From: Algoriphagus limi
GTDB lineage: Bacteria; Bacteroidota; Bacteroidia; Cytophagales; Cyclobacteriaceae
Assembly (NCBI RefSeq): GCF_024919275.1
Contig: NZ_JANWGH010000003.1
Span: 99,677-163,676, forward strand
Length of the DNA stretch: 64,000 nt
Direction of reading: 5' to 3'
In this document: positions 9,500 through 18,383 of the stretch, piece by piece
How the letters are laid out: every line of letters starts with the position of its first letter
Numbering within the stretch: the stretch's first letter is position 1
Translations under genes and position numbers: made by a program
The notes under the pieces: generated by a model
The model's input: only the letters and a program-made list of their open reading frames with translations
The model's database searches: none
Told to the model about the DNA's origin: nothing

Positions 9500-12400
9500 A
9501 GCACTTCTGGTTTTTGGGTTGAGTTTAAAGGTAGGAATATAGTGAAAGTGGTATAAGAATCCGACCCCGTTTTGCTTTCTGCTGTTAATTCACCCTGATA
9601 GGACTTGACCGTATCGTAGCTTAAAGAGAGTCCTAGACCTGTTCCAAAACCAGTTGGTTTGGTTGTAAAGAAGGGTTGGAATATCTTCCCAATAATGTCT
9701 TGAGGGATTCCTGTTCCATTATCTGTGATCTTAATTTCGATTCCTTTCTTTGTTCGATGGGTACTGATTTTTACCCGAGGAATGTAATTGGGATCTTCCG
9801 TTTCCTTGGATTTTTCATGGACAGCATAGAAGGCATTGTTGCAAATATTGATTAGGATACGTCCAATTTCCTTTCGAATCACTTCAACCTCAGGAAGGGT
9901 TGGCTCTAAATCCGTTGAGTAATCCGCTTTGAAGTCGGGTTCTTTTGCCCGAACACCGTGGTAACTCAGACGAAGACATTCATCGGCTAGAGCATTGATA
10001 TCGGTTGGCTCTTTATTCCCGACACTAGCCTTTGAGTGTTGTAGCATTGCCTTTACGATGGCGTCAGCGCGCATGCTATGAAGGGAGATTCGATCCAGAT
10101 TATCTTTGATTTCTTTTGCTAAGGACTTTGCTTCATCGTATTCTCCATTTTGGATTTCGTCATTCATTTCATCCATCAGTTCATGACTGACTTCGGAAAA
10201 ATTCTTGACAAAATTGAGCGGGTTCTGAATTTCATGGGCAATACCCGCGGTCAACTCACCCAAGGAAGCCATCTTTTCCGCCTGTATCAATTGGGATTGG
10301 GTGGCTTTTAGGTTTTCATGGGTTTGATTAAGCTCTTCATAGGCTTTTTCGATTTCTTTGGCATGCGCCAATTCCCGCTCCTTCGCCCTTTCCCGTTCAG
10401 CCTTCAAAAGGCGATTTTTTTGGTAAAGGTGCATGGGATAAATCATGGAAAGAAAAACCACCAAATAGAAAGCATAAGCCCACCAGCTTCTATACCAAGG
10501 AGGAAGGATGGTGAAAGAAAAAGTAACAACATCACTCCACTCTGATGGCTGATCTATACTGTTTCCCGCATAGCGGGCACGGACTCGGAAGGTGTAGTCT
10601 CCTTCTTGAATATTGCCAAAGGTAGCGGATGTCCTACGTAAGATCGGGCTCCAATCAGACTCATAACCTTCTAGAATATGCTGATATTCGATCAGGTAGG
10701 GTTTTGCCAATTCATTGGTGCTGAATTCAATATTGATCTGATTGTGTCTATAGGGAAGTTCCAGATTTTCCGGAATCGGGATAAAAGGGGTTACCCCATC
10801 CATTTTTACCCCTTCAAATCGATCCTTCAATTCCTGTTTTTCAGCAGCAGGGAGCCTTCTGCCCAAGGTAATCAGCTGGTCTGTAATGCTAGAAAAAGAT
10901 TCAGAACCCTCACTTTCTATAAATAAATGCCAAGGGATTACTTCTTCGTTAAGTCGAACCTGTTTGATTTCAATTATTGGCGGAGTAGTGTCGGCTTGTA
11001 TTCGACTAGGATCCATTCGGACCAGGCCTGTTTTTACGCTTCCTGTTCCTGCCCAGATTAATCCTTTGGAATCCAAAAGCATCCCATTTTGGCCATCGGT
11101 AAGGTCTTTTACAGGGAAGCCAGTGTCCGAATTGAAAATCTCAAAATTTCTGAGTTTAGGATCTTGTTCTGGATGATATTCCAGACTTGTGATCCCCTGA
11201 TTGGTTCCTATGGAAATGGATTTTCCAGGTAAATCGACAATCTGTAAAATGAAATTATCAGGCAATCCATTTTCCGTATTGAAGCTGTTAAAAGGATTGG
11301 ATTGGATTTCTTCACCTGAGGTGATTTTATTTTGGATTTCTCTGGGTAAAATGCTCAATCCATGAGTCGTTCCTATCCAGAGGTTTTCCGACTCATCCAT
11401 TTCTAATCGTACTACCGTTGGATCGATTAGACCTTGATCTAGTCCAAAATTGATAAAGCTTTCCCCATCATATCGGCTTATTCCTCCATCTAAAACTCCA
11501 AACCAAATAATTCCATCGCTATCCTCTTCGATACTTGTAATGATCTCTCCGATTAATCCTTGGTCTTTGGTAAAATGCTCAAAACCATTTCCATCAAAAC
11601 GGCTGACTCCATAGTCTGTACCTATCCAAATATCTCCGGACTTACTCTCAAAAAGCGAGTAAATCTCATTGGAGAGTAAGCCTTGCTCTATTCCATAATG
11701 AGAAATCCGATTTCCATCCAATACACTTAGTCCGTCACCGGATGTACCAAACCAAATTCGGTTTTGTTGGCCTTCTAATAAGCTGTAAACAATATCTCCA
11801 GAAAGACCCTGAGAAGAAGAATAAGTGGTAAAAGATTTCCCGTCATATTTACTGACACCCCATCCATTGGTTCCAAACCATAAATTGCCTTCATGGTCCT
11901 CCATACTGGTCAGGATAATATTTCCAGCAAGTCCCTGTTGATTTGTGTAGCTGGTAAAGCCTAAGCCGTCCAAGCGGCTCACTCCGCCTCCATCAGTACA
12001 AAACCAAAGTTTTCCTCGCTGATCTTTTACAATGTCCAAAACACTGTTTCCGGCTAGTCCTTGTTCGGTGGTATAGCTAATAATTTTATCCCCTTCGAAT
12101 CTGCTGATTCCTGTCTCGGTAGCTACCCAAACCCATCCATCCGAATCCTGATTGATTGCTCGGACAACATTTCCTGCTAATCCATTCTGACGTGTGAAGC
12201 AAGTGAATCGCCCATTTTCTAGTCGGCACACCCCGGCACCTAAAGTACCAATCCAGATAGATTCTGGAGATTCTGCAAAAATGGCTCGTACTCGATTAGA
12301 GGGAAGGCCATTTGCCTGTCCAAATGAATTTAAATTTTCTCCATCGTAGGAAAACAAACCTGCACCATTGGTTCCTATCCAAAGTGTACCATCAGCATCA

Positions 12401-13164
12401 GCAGTCAAGCTGATGATAGCTTCTTCTCCTAATTCCTCATTGAAAGGAGCCGGAGAAAAATTATTTCCATTATATCGAATAAGTCCGGCCCCATCGGTAC
12501 CCATCCAAATGTTACCATTCAGATCTTCAGCCAGAGTATAGACTATGTCATCTCCCAATTCATTGTAGCCAAAGTTTTGAAAGACTACACCATCAAACTT
12601 ACTAACTCCACCTTCTACAGTTCCAAACCAGAGATTTCCTTGGGAATCCTCTAAAATATCCCGGACGGCATTTCCAGCTAAGCCTTGGCTTTCCGTGTAA
12701 TTAAAAAACTCCAATCCGTCAAACCTACTGACTCCTCCTCCGGCAGTTCCAAACCAAATATGCCCTCGGCTATCAACCAAAGCACAGTTTACTCCATCAA
12801 TAGGTAGTCCCTCATCAGAGGTGTATTTTTTGAATTGTGCTATTCCTCCTTCACCTAAGATAAAGGCTCTTCCAGTAGAATCGAGTAGAACAGATCCGTC
12901 CTCATTTCTTAATACTTGAAAATTATTTTGTTGTGGAGGTTCAATCCCACGACTGGAATAATTGGACAAAAGAACTATTTCAGGAGAAGCGAGTTCACTA
13001 AGTGAAATTTTTTCGGGTTTGTGTTCAGGAGCTAGGTCTGAAATAGAGATTTTGATTGGGGATTCGGTTTGCTGAAAATTCATTTCGGAAGAACTCTCCT
13101 CCTGCGAGCTACAGGAAAAAAGAATCAAGCTGAATAGCAAAAACGGAAATAAAAAGTCTTTCAT
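9496..13164 (-). CDS. Propeller sensor histidine kinase, lipoprotein type
   Basis: A 1222-residue sensor. The N-terminus is a lipoprotein signal (LFSCSSQ). Residues about 80-700 carry some 13 two-component-regulator propeller blades with repeated 'GNLWFGT.GGGVSRFDG' units, unusually alike. A Y_Y_Y immunoglobulin-like domain (about 780-880, FRVRARYAGN), a single membrane helix after ILPPWYRSWWAY, a coiled coil and the class-A kinase core with His977 follow. The periplasmic part resembles that of Bacteroides hybrid two-component systems, but the receiver and AraC-type DNA-binding output are missing. It heads the five-gene operon down to 5912. A predicted lipid anchor plus an internal membrane helix is unusual; the first hydrophobic segment may simply be a membrane anchor. 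Confidence 0.92.
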   Translation of the reverse strand: MKDFLFPFLLFSLILFSCSSQEESSSEMNFQQTESPIKISISDLAPEHKPEKISLSELASPEIVLLSNYSSRGIEPPQQNNFQVLRNEDGSVLLDSTGRAFILGEGGIAQFKKYTSDEGLPIDGVNCALVDSRGHIWFGTAGGGVSRFDGLEFFNYTESQGLAGNAVRDILEDSQGNLWFGTVEGGVSKFDGVVFQNFGYNELGDDIVYTLAEDLNGNIWMGTDGAGLIRYNGNNFSPAPFNEELGEEAIISLTADADGTLWIGTNGAGLFSYDGENLNSFGQANGLPSNRVRAIFAESPESIWIGTLGAGVCRLENGRFTCFTRQNGLAGNVVRAINQDSDGWVWVATETGISRFEGDKIISYTTEQGLAGNSVLDIVKDQRGKLWFCTDGGGVSRLDGLGFTSYTNQQGLAGNIILTSMEDHEGNLWFGTNGWGVSKYDGKSFTTYSSSQGLSGDIVYSLLEGQQNRIWFGTSGDGLSVLDGNRISHYGIEQGLLSNEIYSLFESKSGDIWIGTDYGVSRFDGNGFEHFTKDQGLIGEIITSIEEDSDGIIWFGVLDGGISRYDGESFINFGLDQGLIDPTVVRLEMDESENLWIGTTHGLSILPREIQNKITSGEEIQSNPFNSFNTENGLPDNFILQIVDLPGKSISIGTNQGITSLEYHPEQDPKLRNFEIFNSDTGFPVKDLTDGQNGMLLDSKGLIWAGTGSVKTGLVRMDPSRIQADTTPPIIEIKQVRLNEEVIPWHLFIESEGSESFSSITDQLITLGRRLPAAEKQELKDRFEGVKMDGVTPFIPIPENLELPYRHNQINIEFSTNELAKPYLIEYQHILEGYESDWSPILRRTSATFGNIQEGDYTFRVRARYAGNSIDQPSEWSDVVTFSFTILPPWYRSWWAYAFYLVVFLSMIYPMHLYQKNRLLKAERERAKERELAHAKEIEKAYEELNQTHENLKATQSQLIQAEKMASLGELTAGIAHEIQNPLNFVKNFSEVSHELMDEMNDEIQNGEYDEAKSLAKEIKDNLDRISLHSMRADAIVKAMLQHSKASVGNKEPTDINALADECLRLSYHGVRAKEPDFKADYSTDLEPTLPEVEVIRKEIGRILINICNNAFYAVHEKSKETEDPNYIPRVKISTHRTKKGIEIKITDNGTGIPQDIIGKIFQPFFTTKPTGFGTGLGLSLSYDTVKSYQGELTAESKTGSDSYTTFTIFLPLNSTQKPEVL

Positions 13165-13539
13165 AGAGAAATAAAAAATAGGGGTTTTGAGAGCTTCCTA
13201 GAAGATTTAAAAGGAGTAAAAAAAACTTGAAAATAATACATCAGGCCTGGGATTAGATAAAAATTAAAATTGGGCTAGAGAATAGAATTCTTCCAATTTG
13301 TATTGGGAAAATACAAAAAGTATTTCAATTCTGTTAAAATGTCAGAAATAAGTTGACTTAAGTGTGGCCTAGCTGATTTTTCTGGTAATTAAGTGTTTCA
13401 AAGAATTTTAGCCGTTTGAAACTATTTCATTTAATTAAATAAGATTTGGTCAATTTTTCGGGGCTTATTCTTATATTGACACAGGCCTATCTAGGCAAAA
13501 TCATATTTTCAACCATTGTTTATCATCAATTTTTAACCC
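13165..13539. promoter_or_regulatory. Divergent control region between two signalling operons
   Basis: These 375 AT-rich bases hold no gene and must contain the promoters for the minus-strand kinase operon and the plus-strand FIST-cyclase pair. Pentamers GTATT-AATAC-GTATT occur at 13301, 13311 and 13321, each starting one helical turn (10 bp) after the last, which could be an operator. Toward the FIST gene, a TTTG near 13412 and TAAGATTTG near 13441 approximate the Bacteroidota -33/-7 elements, with one extra base in the -7 box. None of this is more than suggestive. Confidence 0.35.
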
Positions 13540-14742
13540 ATGGAAACAAAAATTGGCGTAGGAGCCAGCAATCAAACCAATTCCTTTGCAGCCGGAAAGG
13601 AGGCAGCTTCTCAAGCTATGAAAAATGGCAAAATCGAACGTCCTGATTTTGCCTTGATATTTTGTGGCGGAAAACATGACCCCAGAGAATTTTTGAATGG
13701 AGTCAATGAAATTATTCCAGACACCCCAAAAACGGGAGGATCTTCATTTGGAATCATCACCGATGAATTTATCGGATATGATGGGTTCGAGGTAGGAGTG
13801 ACCATTTTCAGCTCGGATAAAATCCGATTTGAAGTTTTCGCAGAAGGTGATCTGAACAAGGACGAATATCAAGCTGGGATGAAGCTTGGTAAAAAACTTC
13901 AATCCGCTATCAAGGATGATGCTTGTGGTTTGTGGGTATTCTATGATTCCTCCAAGCAGCAGAATCCACCTATGTTGAATTTTGCTACTCCTTTATTTGC
14001 TGCTATAGAGCAATTTATTCCAGAAGAGCTATCGGTAGCGGGAGGGGGATTTTTGACTGATATGATGCTGAGCACTTGCTACCAGTTTGTCAACAATGAA
14101 ATTTATTCCCAGCATGTTGTCGGAATTTTGATTTCTGGCGCTTGCAAAATGGATACTGTCATTCTTCATGGATGCCAGCCTTGCAGTGATTACATCACGA
14201 TTACCAAAGTTCAGGGACCGGTCGTTTTAGAAATAGAAAATAAGCCAGCCTTAGAAGTAATTGATGAATTGCTGGGACCGGATCACGGGATCAGTGTCAA
14301 GGATTTTGCAATGAATGTGACTCTTGGAGTCAATAGGGGAGATAAATTCGGTGATTTTCAGGAGAAAGATTATGCTAATCGATTGACCTTGGCTGTGGAT
14401 GAGCCAAATAAAGCCTTGGTGATGTTTGAGCCTGATCTGCAAGATGGAGCAGAGGTACAATTGATGCGAAGAAATTTAGAGCCGGATTATGTAGAGGAAG
14501 TCATCAATGGATTAAAAGCACAGGCCGGAGATTCAAAACCAGTTTTTTCTTTTTACATTAATTGTGGAGGAAGAGCAAAACCTTTTTCGGGAGTGAATTT
14601 TGAAGATGCCGAAGAAGTCCAAAAAGCCCTTAAGGGTATTCCATTGTCAGGATTTTATTCTGGTGTGGAGGCTGCCCGCGTAGGGTCCAATATTCAACCA
14701 TTGGATTGGACTGGGGTTTTATGCCTGATTTCCGAAGACTGA
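13540..14742 (+). CDS. FIST N- and C-terminal domain sensory protein
   Basis: A 400-residue cytoplasmic protein with the FIST_N then FIST_C arrangement. The N-terminal half has GGSSFGIITDEFIGYDG, the equivalent of the family's Gly/Thr turn, and the C-terminal half has SFYINCGGRAKPFSG and the closing GFYSGVEAARVG. FIST domains are predicted small-ligand sensors, with amino acids the usual suggestion, and normally occur with signalling domains. Here the protein stands alone and its gene is followed 10 bases later by an adenylate cyclase gene, so it probably controls that enzyme. It is clearly diverged from the five FIST paralogues in the 28-48 kb block, which all begin MKAK or MNAK. Confidence 0.88.
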   Translation: METKIGVGASNQTNSFAAGKEAASQAMKNGKIERPDFALIFCGGKHDPREFLNGVNEIIPDTPKTGGSSFGIITDEFIGYDGFEVGVTIFSSDKIRFEVFAEGDLNKDEYQAGMKLGKKLQSAIKDDACGLWVFYDSSKQQNPPMLNFATPLFAAIEQFIPEELSVAGGGFLTDMMLSTCYQFVNNEIYSQHVVGILISGACKMDTVILHGCQPCSDYITITKVQGPVVLEIENKPALEVIDELLGPDHGISVKDFAMNVTLGVNRGDKFGDFQEKDYANRLTLAVDEPNKALVMFEPDLQDGAEVQLMRRNLEPDYVEEVINGLKAQAGDSKPVFSFYINCGGRAKPFSGVNFEDAEEVQKALKGIPLSGFYSGVEAARVGSNIQPLDWTGVLCLISED

Positions 14743-14752
14743 TTTTTTATTA

Positions 14753-16096
14753 ATGAGCTCCAACGAAAACAACGAAAGCGCACAGCGGGAAATAAACTAT
14801 TACAAAGAAAGACTCAAGAAGCTGACAAGCTCCTACATGAGTCTGGAATACCGTAATGCCGATCTTTCCAAAGACGTGCTTCAGATGAGTGAGGGGCTCA
14901 AGGTTATCGCTGAACTTCAAAATCAGAAGGCTGAGAGCAATATGGATGAATTGCTCGATAGTCTTTCGGAACAAATCAACATCCGCCTGAAAATGGATGT
15001 GACCCTGGTACTAATTCCAGATGAAAAAGGGTCTTTTATTCATAGCCCAAAATTTATCAAGGCTTATGCAGGGTATGCCATAGAGAAAGTAAAATCCTTA
15101 ACCATAGCTATACCTCCTGACTTCTATGAGTCCAGGAGGTATATTATTTTCAATCAAGGAACCGAGGAAGATGAATTTGCTGCGAGTCTGTTGAGGGATT
15201 TCGACATGAGTCAATTCCTTCTTTCACCCATTATTCACAATCAGCAAGTTTTCGGGTACTTTTTTATTGGAAGAAGATCTCAACTCCTACAATCCGGTAC
15301 CGGTATTTTGCCTTATCACCAAAATATTTTAGATGCGATGGGAGGGGTGGTTTCGGCGGTTCAAAATCAAATCGACCGAAATATGATTCTAGAAGAGTTG
15401 GTGGAGGAGCGAACCAAGGAATTGAAGAAAGAGAAGGAACTGACCGAAGAACTTTTATTGAACATCCTACCCTATGAGACTACTCAGGAGCTCAAAGCAA
15501 CCGGATATGCAAAGGCGAAGGATTACAATGTGGTGACTGTTTTATTTACGGATTTCAAAAACTTCACCCAATTCAGTGCCGGGATGCCTTCACACGAACT
15601 CGTGGCGGAAATTGATTTTTATTATCGGGCCTTCGATCAAATCACTGCCAAGCATAACATTGAAAAAATCAAGACAATTGGTGATAGCTATATGTGTGCA
15701 TCGGGACTGCCTGTAGTTAAAGAACGGCATGCTCAGGATGCGATCAATGCGGCTTTGGAGATCCGGGATTTTGTAAATCAAGTCAAAGCAGAACGAATCG
15801 CTATGGGTCGGCCTTTTTTTGAAATTAGAATCGGGCTGCACAGTGGGCCTGTGATTGCCGGAATTGTTGGTATCAAAAAATTCGCTTATGATATCTGGGG
15901 AGATACAGTAAACGTCGCCTCCCGTATGGAATCCTGCAGTGAAGCCGGGAAAGTCAATATCAGTAATGTGACCTACGAGCTAGTCAAGGATGAATACGAA
16001 TTTGACTATCGTGGAAAAATAGAAGCAAAAAATAAAGGGGTCATTGACATGTACTATGTAGAAAGGAAGAAAGATTCTTCCAGTTCCAATAGTTAA
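14753..16096 (+). CDS. GAF-like / class III adenylate cyclase
   Basis: A 447-residue soluble enzyme. An N-terminal coiled coil (1-60) and a probable GAF-type domain (about 65-205) lead by another coiled coil (EELVEERTKELKKEKEL) into the LLLNILP segment and a class III cyclase domain (about 255-435). The active site is complete: metal Asp in VLFTDFKNFT, adenine-selecting Lys in EKIKTIGDSYM, partner Asp in AYDIWGDTVN, and Asn/Arg in NVASRME. The Lys/Asp pair is the mammalian-type signature for ATP, so cAMP is the expected product. It shares an operon with the FIST gene; a hairpin with a T run follows the stop. Confidence 0.92.
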   Translation: MSSNENNESAQREINYYKERLKKLTSSYMSLEYRNADLSKDVLQMSEGLKVIAELQNQKAESNMDELLDSLSEQINIRLKMDVTLVLIPDEKGSFIHSPKFIKAYAGYAIEKVKSLTIAIPPDFYESRRYIIFNQGTEEDEFAASLLRDFDMSQFLLSPIIHNQQVFGYFFIGRRSQLLQSGTGILPYHQNILDAMGGVVSAVQNQIDRNMILEELVEERTKELKKEKELTEELLLNILPYETTQELKATGYAKAKDYNVVTVLFTDFKNFTQFSAGMPSHELVAEIDFYYRAFDQITAKHNIEKIKTIGDSYMCASGLPVVKERHAQDAINAALEIRDFVNQVKAERIAMGRPFFEIRIGLHSGPVIAGIVGIKKFAYDIWGDTVNVASRMESCSEAGKVNISNVTYELVKDEYEFDYRGKIEAKNKGVIDMYYVERKKDSSSSNS

Positions 16097-16129
16097 TTGT
16101 TTCCTCTCATCATACTTAACCCATTTTCA

Positions 16130-16163
16130 TTCCCGGAATCGATTCGGGAACAAGTTTTTTTTT
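16130..16163 (+). terminator. Rho-independent terminator after the adenylate cyclase gene
   Basis: An inverted repeat (left arm 16130-16140, right arm 16141-16150, one bulged G) is followed by nine T residues (16155-16163). It lies 34 bases after the cyclase stop. Only 19 bases remain before the next start codon at 16183, so the downstream gene must use a promoter upstream of or inside this element, or depend on read-through. Confidence 0.75.
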
Positions 16164-16182
16164 AATCAATAAAATCCAGCTT

Positions 16183-18366
16183 ATGAGTCAATTTGATTTT
16201 CCGAGGATCAATTTTCATGGATCTGTGCTCCTCGATGTCCCGACAGGTAATAACGGGAAGTTTTCACCTTTAAAAATTTACAATCAGGATGCTGCGCTTC
16301 CCTATCGGCCTCCAAGGGTAAATATCTCTCCGGATTTAGTTTCGAAAATTCAGAATTTAAATTATGATGTCCAGAATGATGCATCAGGACAGAGCTATGT
16401 TGTGATCGATTCGGTTACAGATGAGGTTTATGATGATTGGGCCACTTATTTGCTCGGGACATCCGGGCATGATGATAAATTTGTTGACCTCTATAAAAAT
16501 GTTCCTTTAGATGGACCCGGAGATCAGCCTTCTCTTTATGATGGATTGGTTCAGCCGGGATATTGGAATTACTATGGAGATCTTAGCGTCTATGCAGAGG
16601 ATATTCGGATAACAGGGATACAAATCCCGGATGGGCAGGGGAAAGTGATTACTTATACGCCTGATAATAGCGAAGGATGTCCGGCGGGTTTAGCCCAGCT
16701 TTTAGGACGGTCATTTTCATTTCACCAGCAGTTTTTTGATAAAAAAAGCAAGACAACAGCCATGTTTTGCGATGTAGATAGTATAAACGATACTTGTACA
16801 CAGCTTTTCATTTCTCTGGCTGGGATCTATGGCGAGCCGAACGGAGAAGAAAAGACTTTTTTATCGGGAGTTCCCTGTAAGTCTACCTTTACTTGGTTGT
16901 CACTTTGCAAGGTCTTAAACTACAATAATGGCCTGCTTATGCCTATGAGTGGAGGCACTTATTTTGAATCCACTATTAATTTGAATGCTAATCAAACAGA
17001 TGCTTCTGTTCAACAGGATTTGAACCAATATGCAGGTTTTCAGGTAGATGCGCTCTCTATGAAAATTCTCCTTCATCAGGTGTATGAGGTGAGAAATCCC
17101 ATTTATTCTGAAATGCCAACGGCTCCACTTGGGAATAATCAAACTTCGGTTCATAAGAACCCGGCAAGGGTGGCATTTTCGGGTTCGCTTTGTCCCTTTG
17201 TGGAAAGCGTAGATATGAAAACCCATAATGTGGGTAGGATTTTGAAAAATGAAATAGCCAATAACCCTGCTATAAATTACACTGAGGTTAATCCTCCTGT
17301 AATTGCTCCTACTCCCATGGGAACCAATCAAAAGCCACTAGACCTTCCCAAAACGGTTCAGCTGCCTCCTGCTTTTGTGAGGGTTAATCCAAAAGAAAAC
17401 CTGATCAGCTTAGATGTGATTAACACAATCTGCGAATATGGTGTCGGCTTTGAAGAGAAATATTGCTACTATGGAGGAGATACCTCGATTAAGAAGTTTC
17501 TTGGTTGGGAAAATTATGACTTCGGTGAGTTGACTCTCAAATTTGTTCCTGATGATAAGACAGCTCCTACTACCATAGGGAGTTTTAATCATAAACTGGA
17601 TTATAACATGAATACCTTCCTTGCACGGGGAGGAGTGATGGATTTTCCGCTTCCAAGCGGGATTTCTGACTTTTCAGCAGGAAAGTTTGCTATCTATACC
17701 AGTTCGGACCAGGAATTATTGATGGAGGATGACTATCTAATATTGTCAGATCAACAAGGCTCCTATGCAGAACAGGGACAGTTGCCTTCTGAGGGATATA
17801 AATTTGATGGTGCTGGTAGAGGCCCGGTTATTTTAAGATGCTTTTATAGAGGGAACCCGGTTACGACTCCAGTATTGGGGAAAATCCGAAATGGAAACAC
17901 AAATAAATTCCAGGACTTTTATTTCTCAGATGGTGTGCCTTTCGAGTACTGTACCAATGAAGCAGGATGTGTTCAGTATATCTTGGGGATTACTCCTGAG
18001 CAATACAATGCACCCGCATCTCAGGCGGAGGGACTTTATTTTGCTGCCAATGGCTATTTTGTAGCTACTCGGGTGCTTTCTGCTGATAAGGATTTGGAAG
18101 TCTATCTCAATGGGGAAAAACCTTTGACCTTCCAGGTGCTGTATGACAATATTCTTTCGAATTACAATAATGTCCTACCAATCATGAATGCCATTCTTCC
18201 ATTTAAGGAGGAGGTTTGGAGTGAGCCCTACACCATGCGAAGAATGCTGAAGCTTACTGACGAGAAAAACTGGGGAGGCTACATGTATATGCCCGTTACA
18301 CGGGAGCTTTCCAAAAATCAGCAAGCCTTACTCCAAATGTGGGCTAACCTTAAAATCAATTCCTAG
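16183..18366 (+). CDS. VioB N-terminal-domain-like protein
   Basis: A 727-residue soluble protein without a signal peptide. It opens with FPRINFHGSVLLDVPTG, close to the start of VioB/RebD-type chromopyrrolate synthases as I remember them. It carries GGVMDFPLPSG and ILRCFYRGN in matching order, and ends with YMYMPVTRELSKNQQALL, which matches the YYMPSTRELS segment that closes the N-terminal half of VioB. The ferritin-like catalytic half of VioB is absent: the protein stops about 16 residues after that motif. No VioA/RebO-like amino acid oxidase is nearby, so violacein-type biosynthesis is unlikely. The role is unknown. The gene is followed 17 bases later by a Kelch-like lipoprotein gene, probably co-transcribed. 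The family link is from memory, not from a search. Confidence 0.65.
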   Translation: MSQFDFPRINFHGSVLLDVPTGNNGKFSPLKIYNQDAALPYRPPRVNISPDLVSKIQNLNYDVQNDASGQSYVVIDSVTDEVYDDWATYLLGTSGHDDKFVDLYKNVPLDGPGDQPSLYDGLVQPGYWNYYGDLSVYAEDIRITGIQIPDGQGKVITYTPDNSEGCPAGLAQLLGRSFSFHQQFFDKKSKTTAMFCDVDSINDTCTQLFISLAGIYGEPNGEEKTFLSGVPCKSTFTWLSLCKVLNYNNGLLMPMSGGTYFESTINLNANQTDASVQQDLNQYAGFQVDALSMKILLHQVYEVRNPIYSEMPTAPLGNNQTSVHKNPARVAFSGSLCPFVESVDMKTHNVGRILKNEIANNPAINYTEVNPPVIAPTPMGTNQKPLDLPKTVQLPPAFVRVNPKENLISLDVINTICEYGVGFEEKYCYYGGDTSIKKFLGWENYDFGELTLKFVPDDKTAPTTIGSFNHKLDYNMNTFLARGGVMDFPLPSGISDFSAGKFAIYTSSDQELLMEDDYLILSDQQGSYAEQGQLPSEGYKFDGAGRGPVILRCFYRGNPVTTPVLGKIRNGNTNKFQDFYFSDGVPFEYCTNEAGCVQYILGITPEQYNAPASQAEGLYFAANGYFVATRVLSADKDLEVYLNGEKPLTFQVLYDNILSNYNNVLPIMNAILPFKEEVWSEPYTMRRMLKLTDEKNWGGYMYMPVTRELSKNQQALLQMWANLKINS

Positions 18367-18383
18367 TCTCAAATTTTTGTGAT

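Noticed and set aside
9496..13164. Hybrid two-component system (HTCS) with DNA-binding output
   Set aside because: The protein ends right after the HATPase domain; no receiver or AraC-type domain follows.
16915..17331. 138-codon antisense frame inside the VioB-like gene
   Set aside because: It opposes a well-supported gene, has no recognisable domain and no junction with a neighbour; it is a shadow frame.
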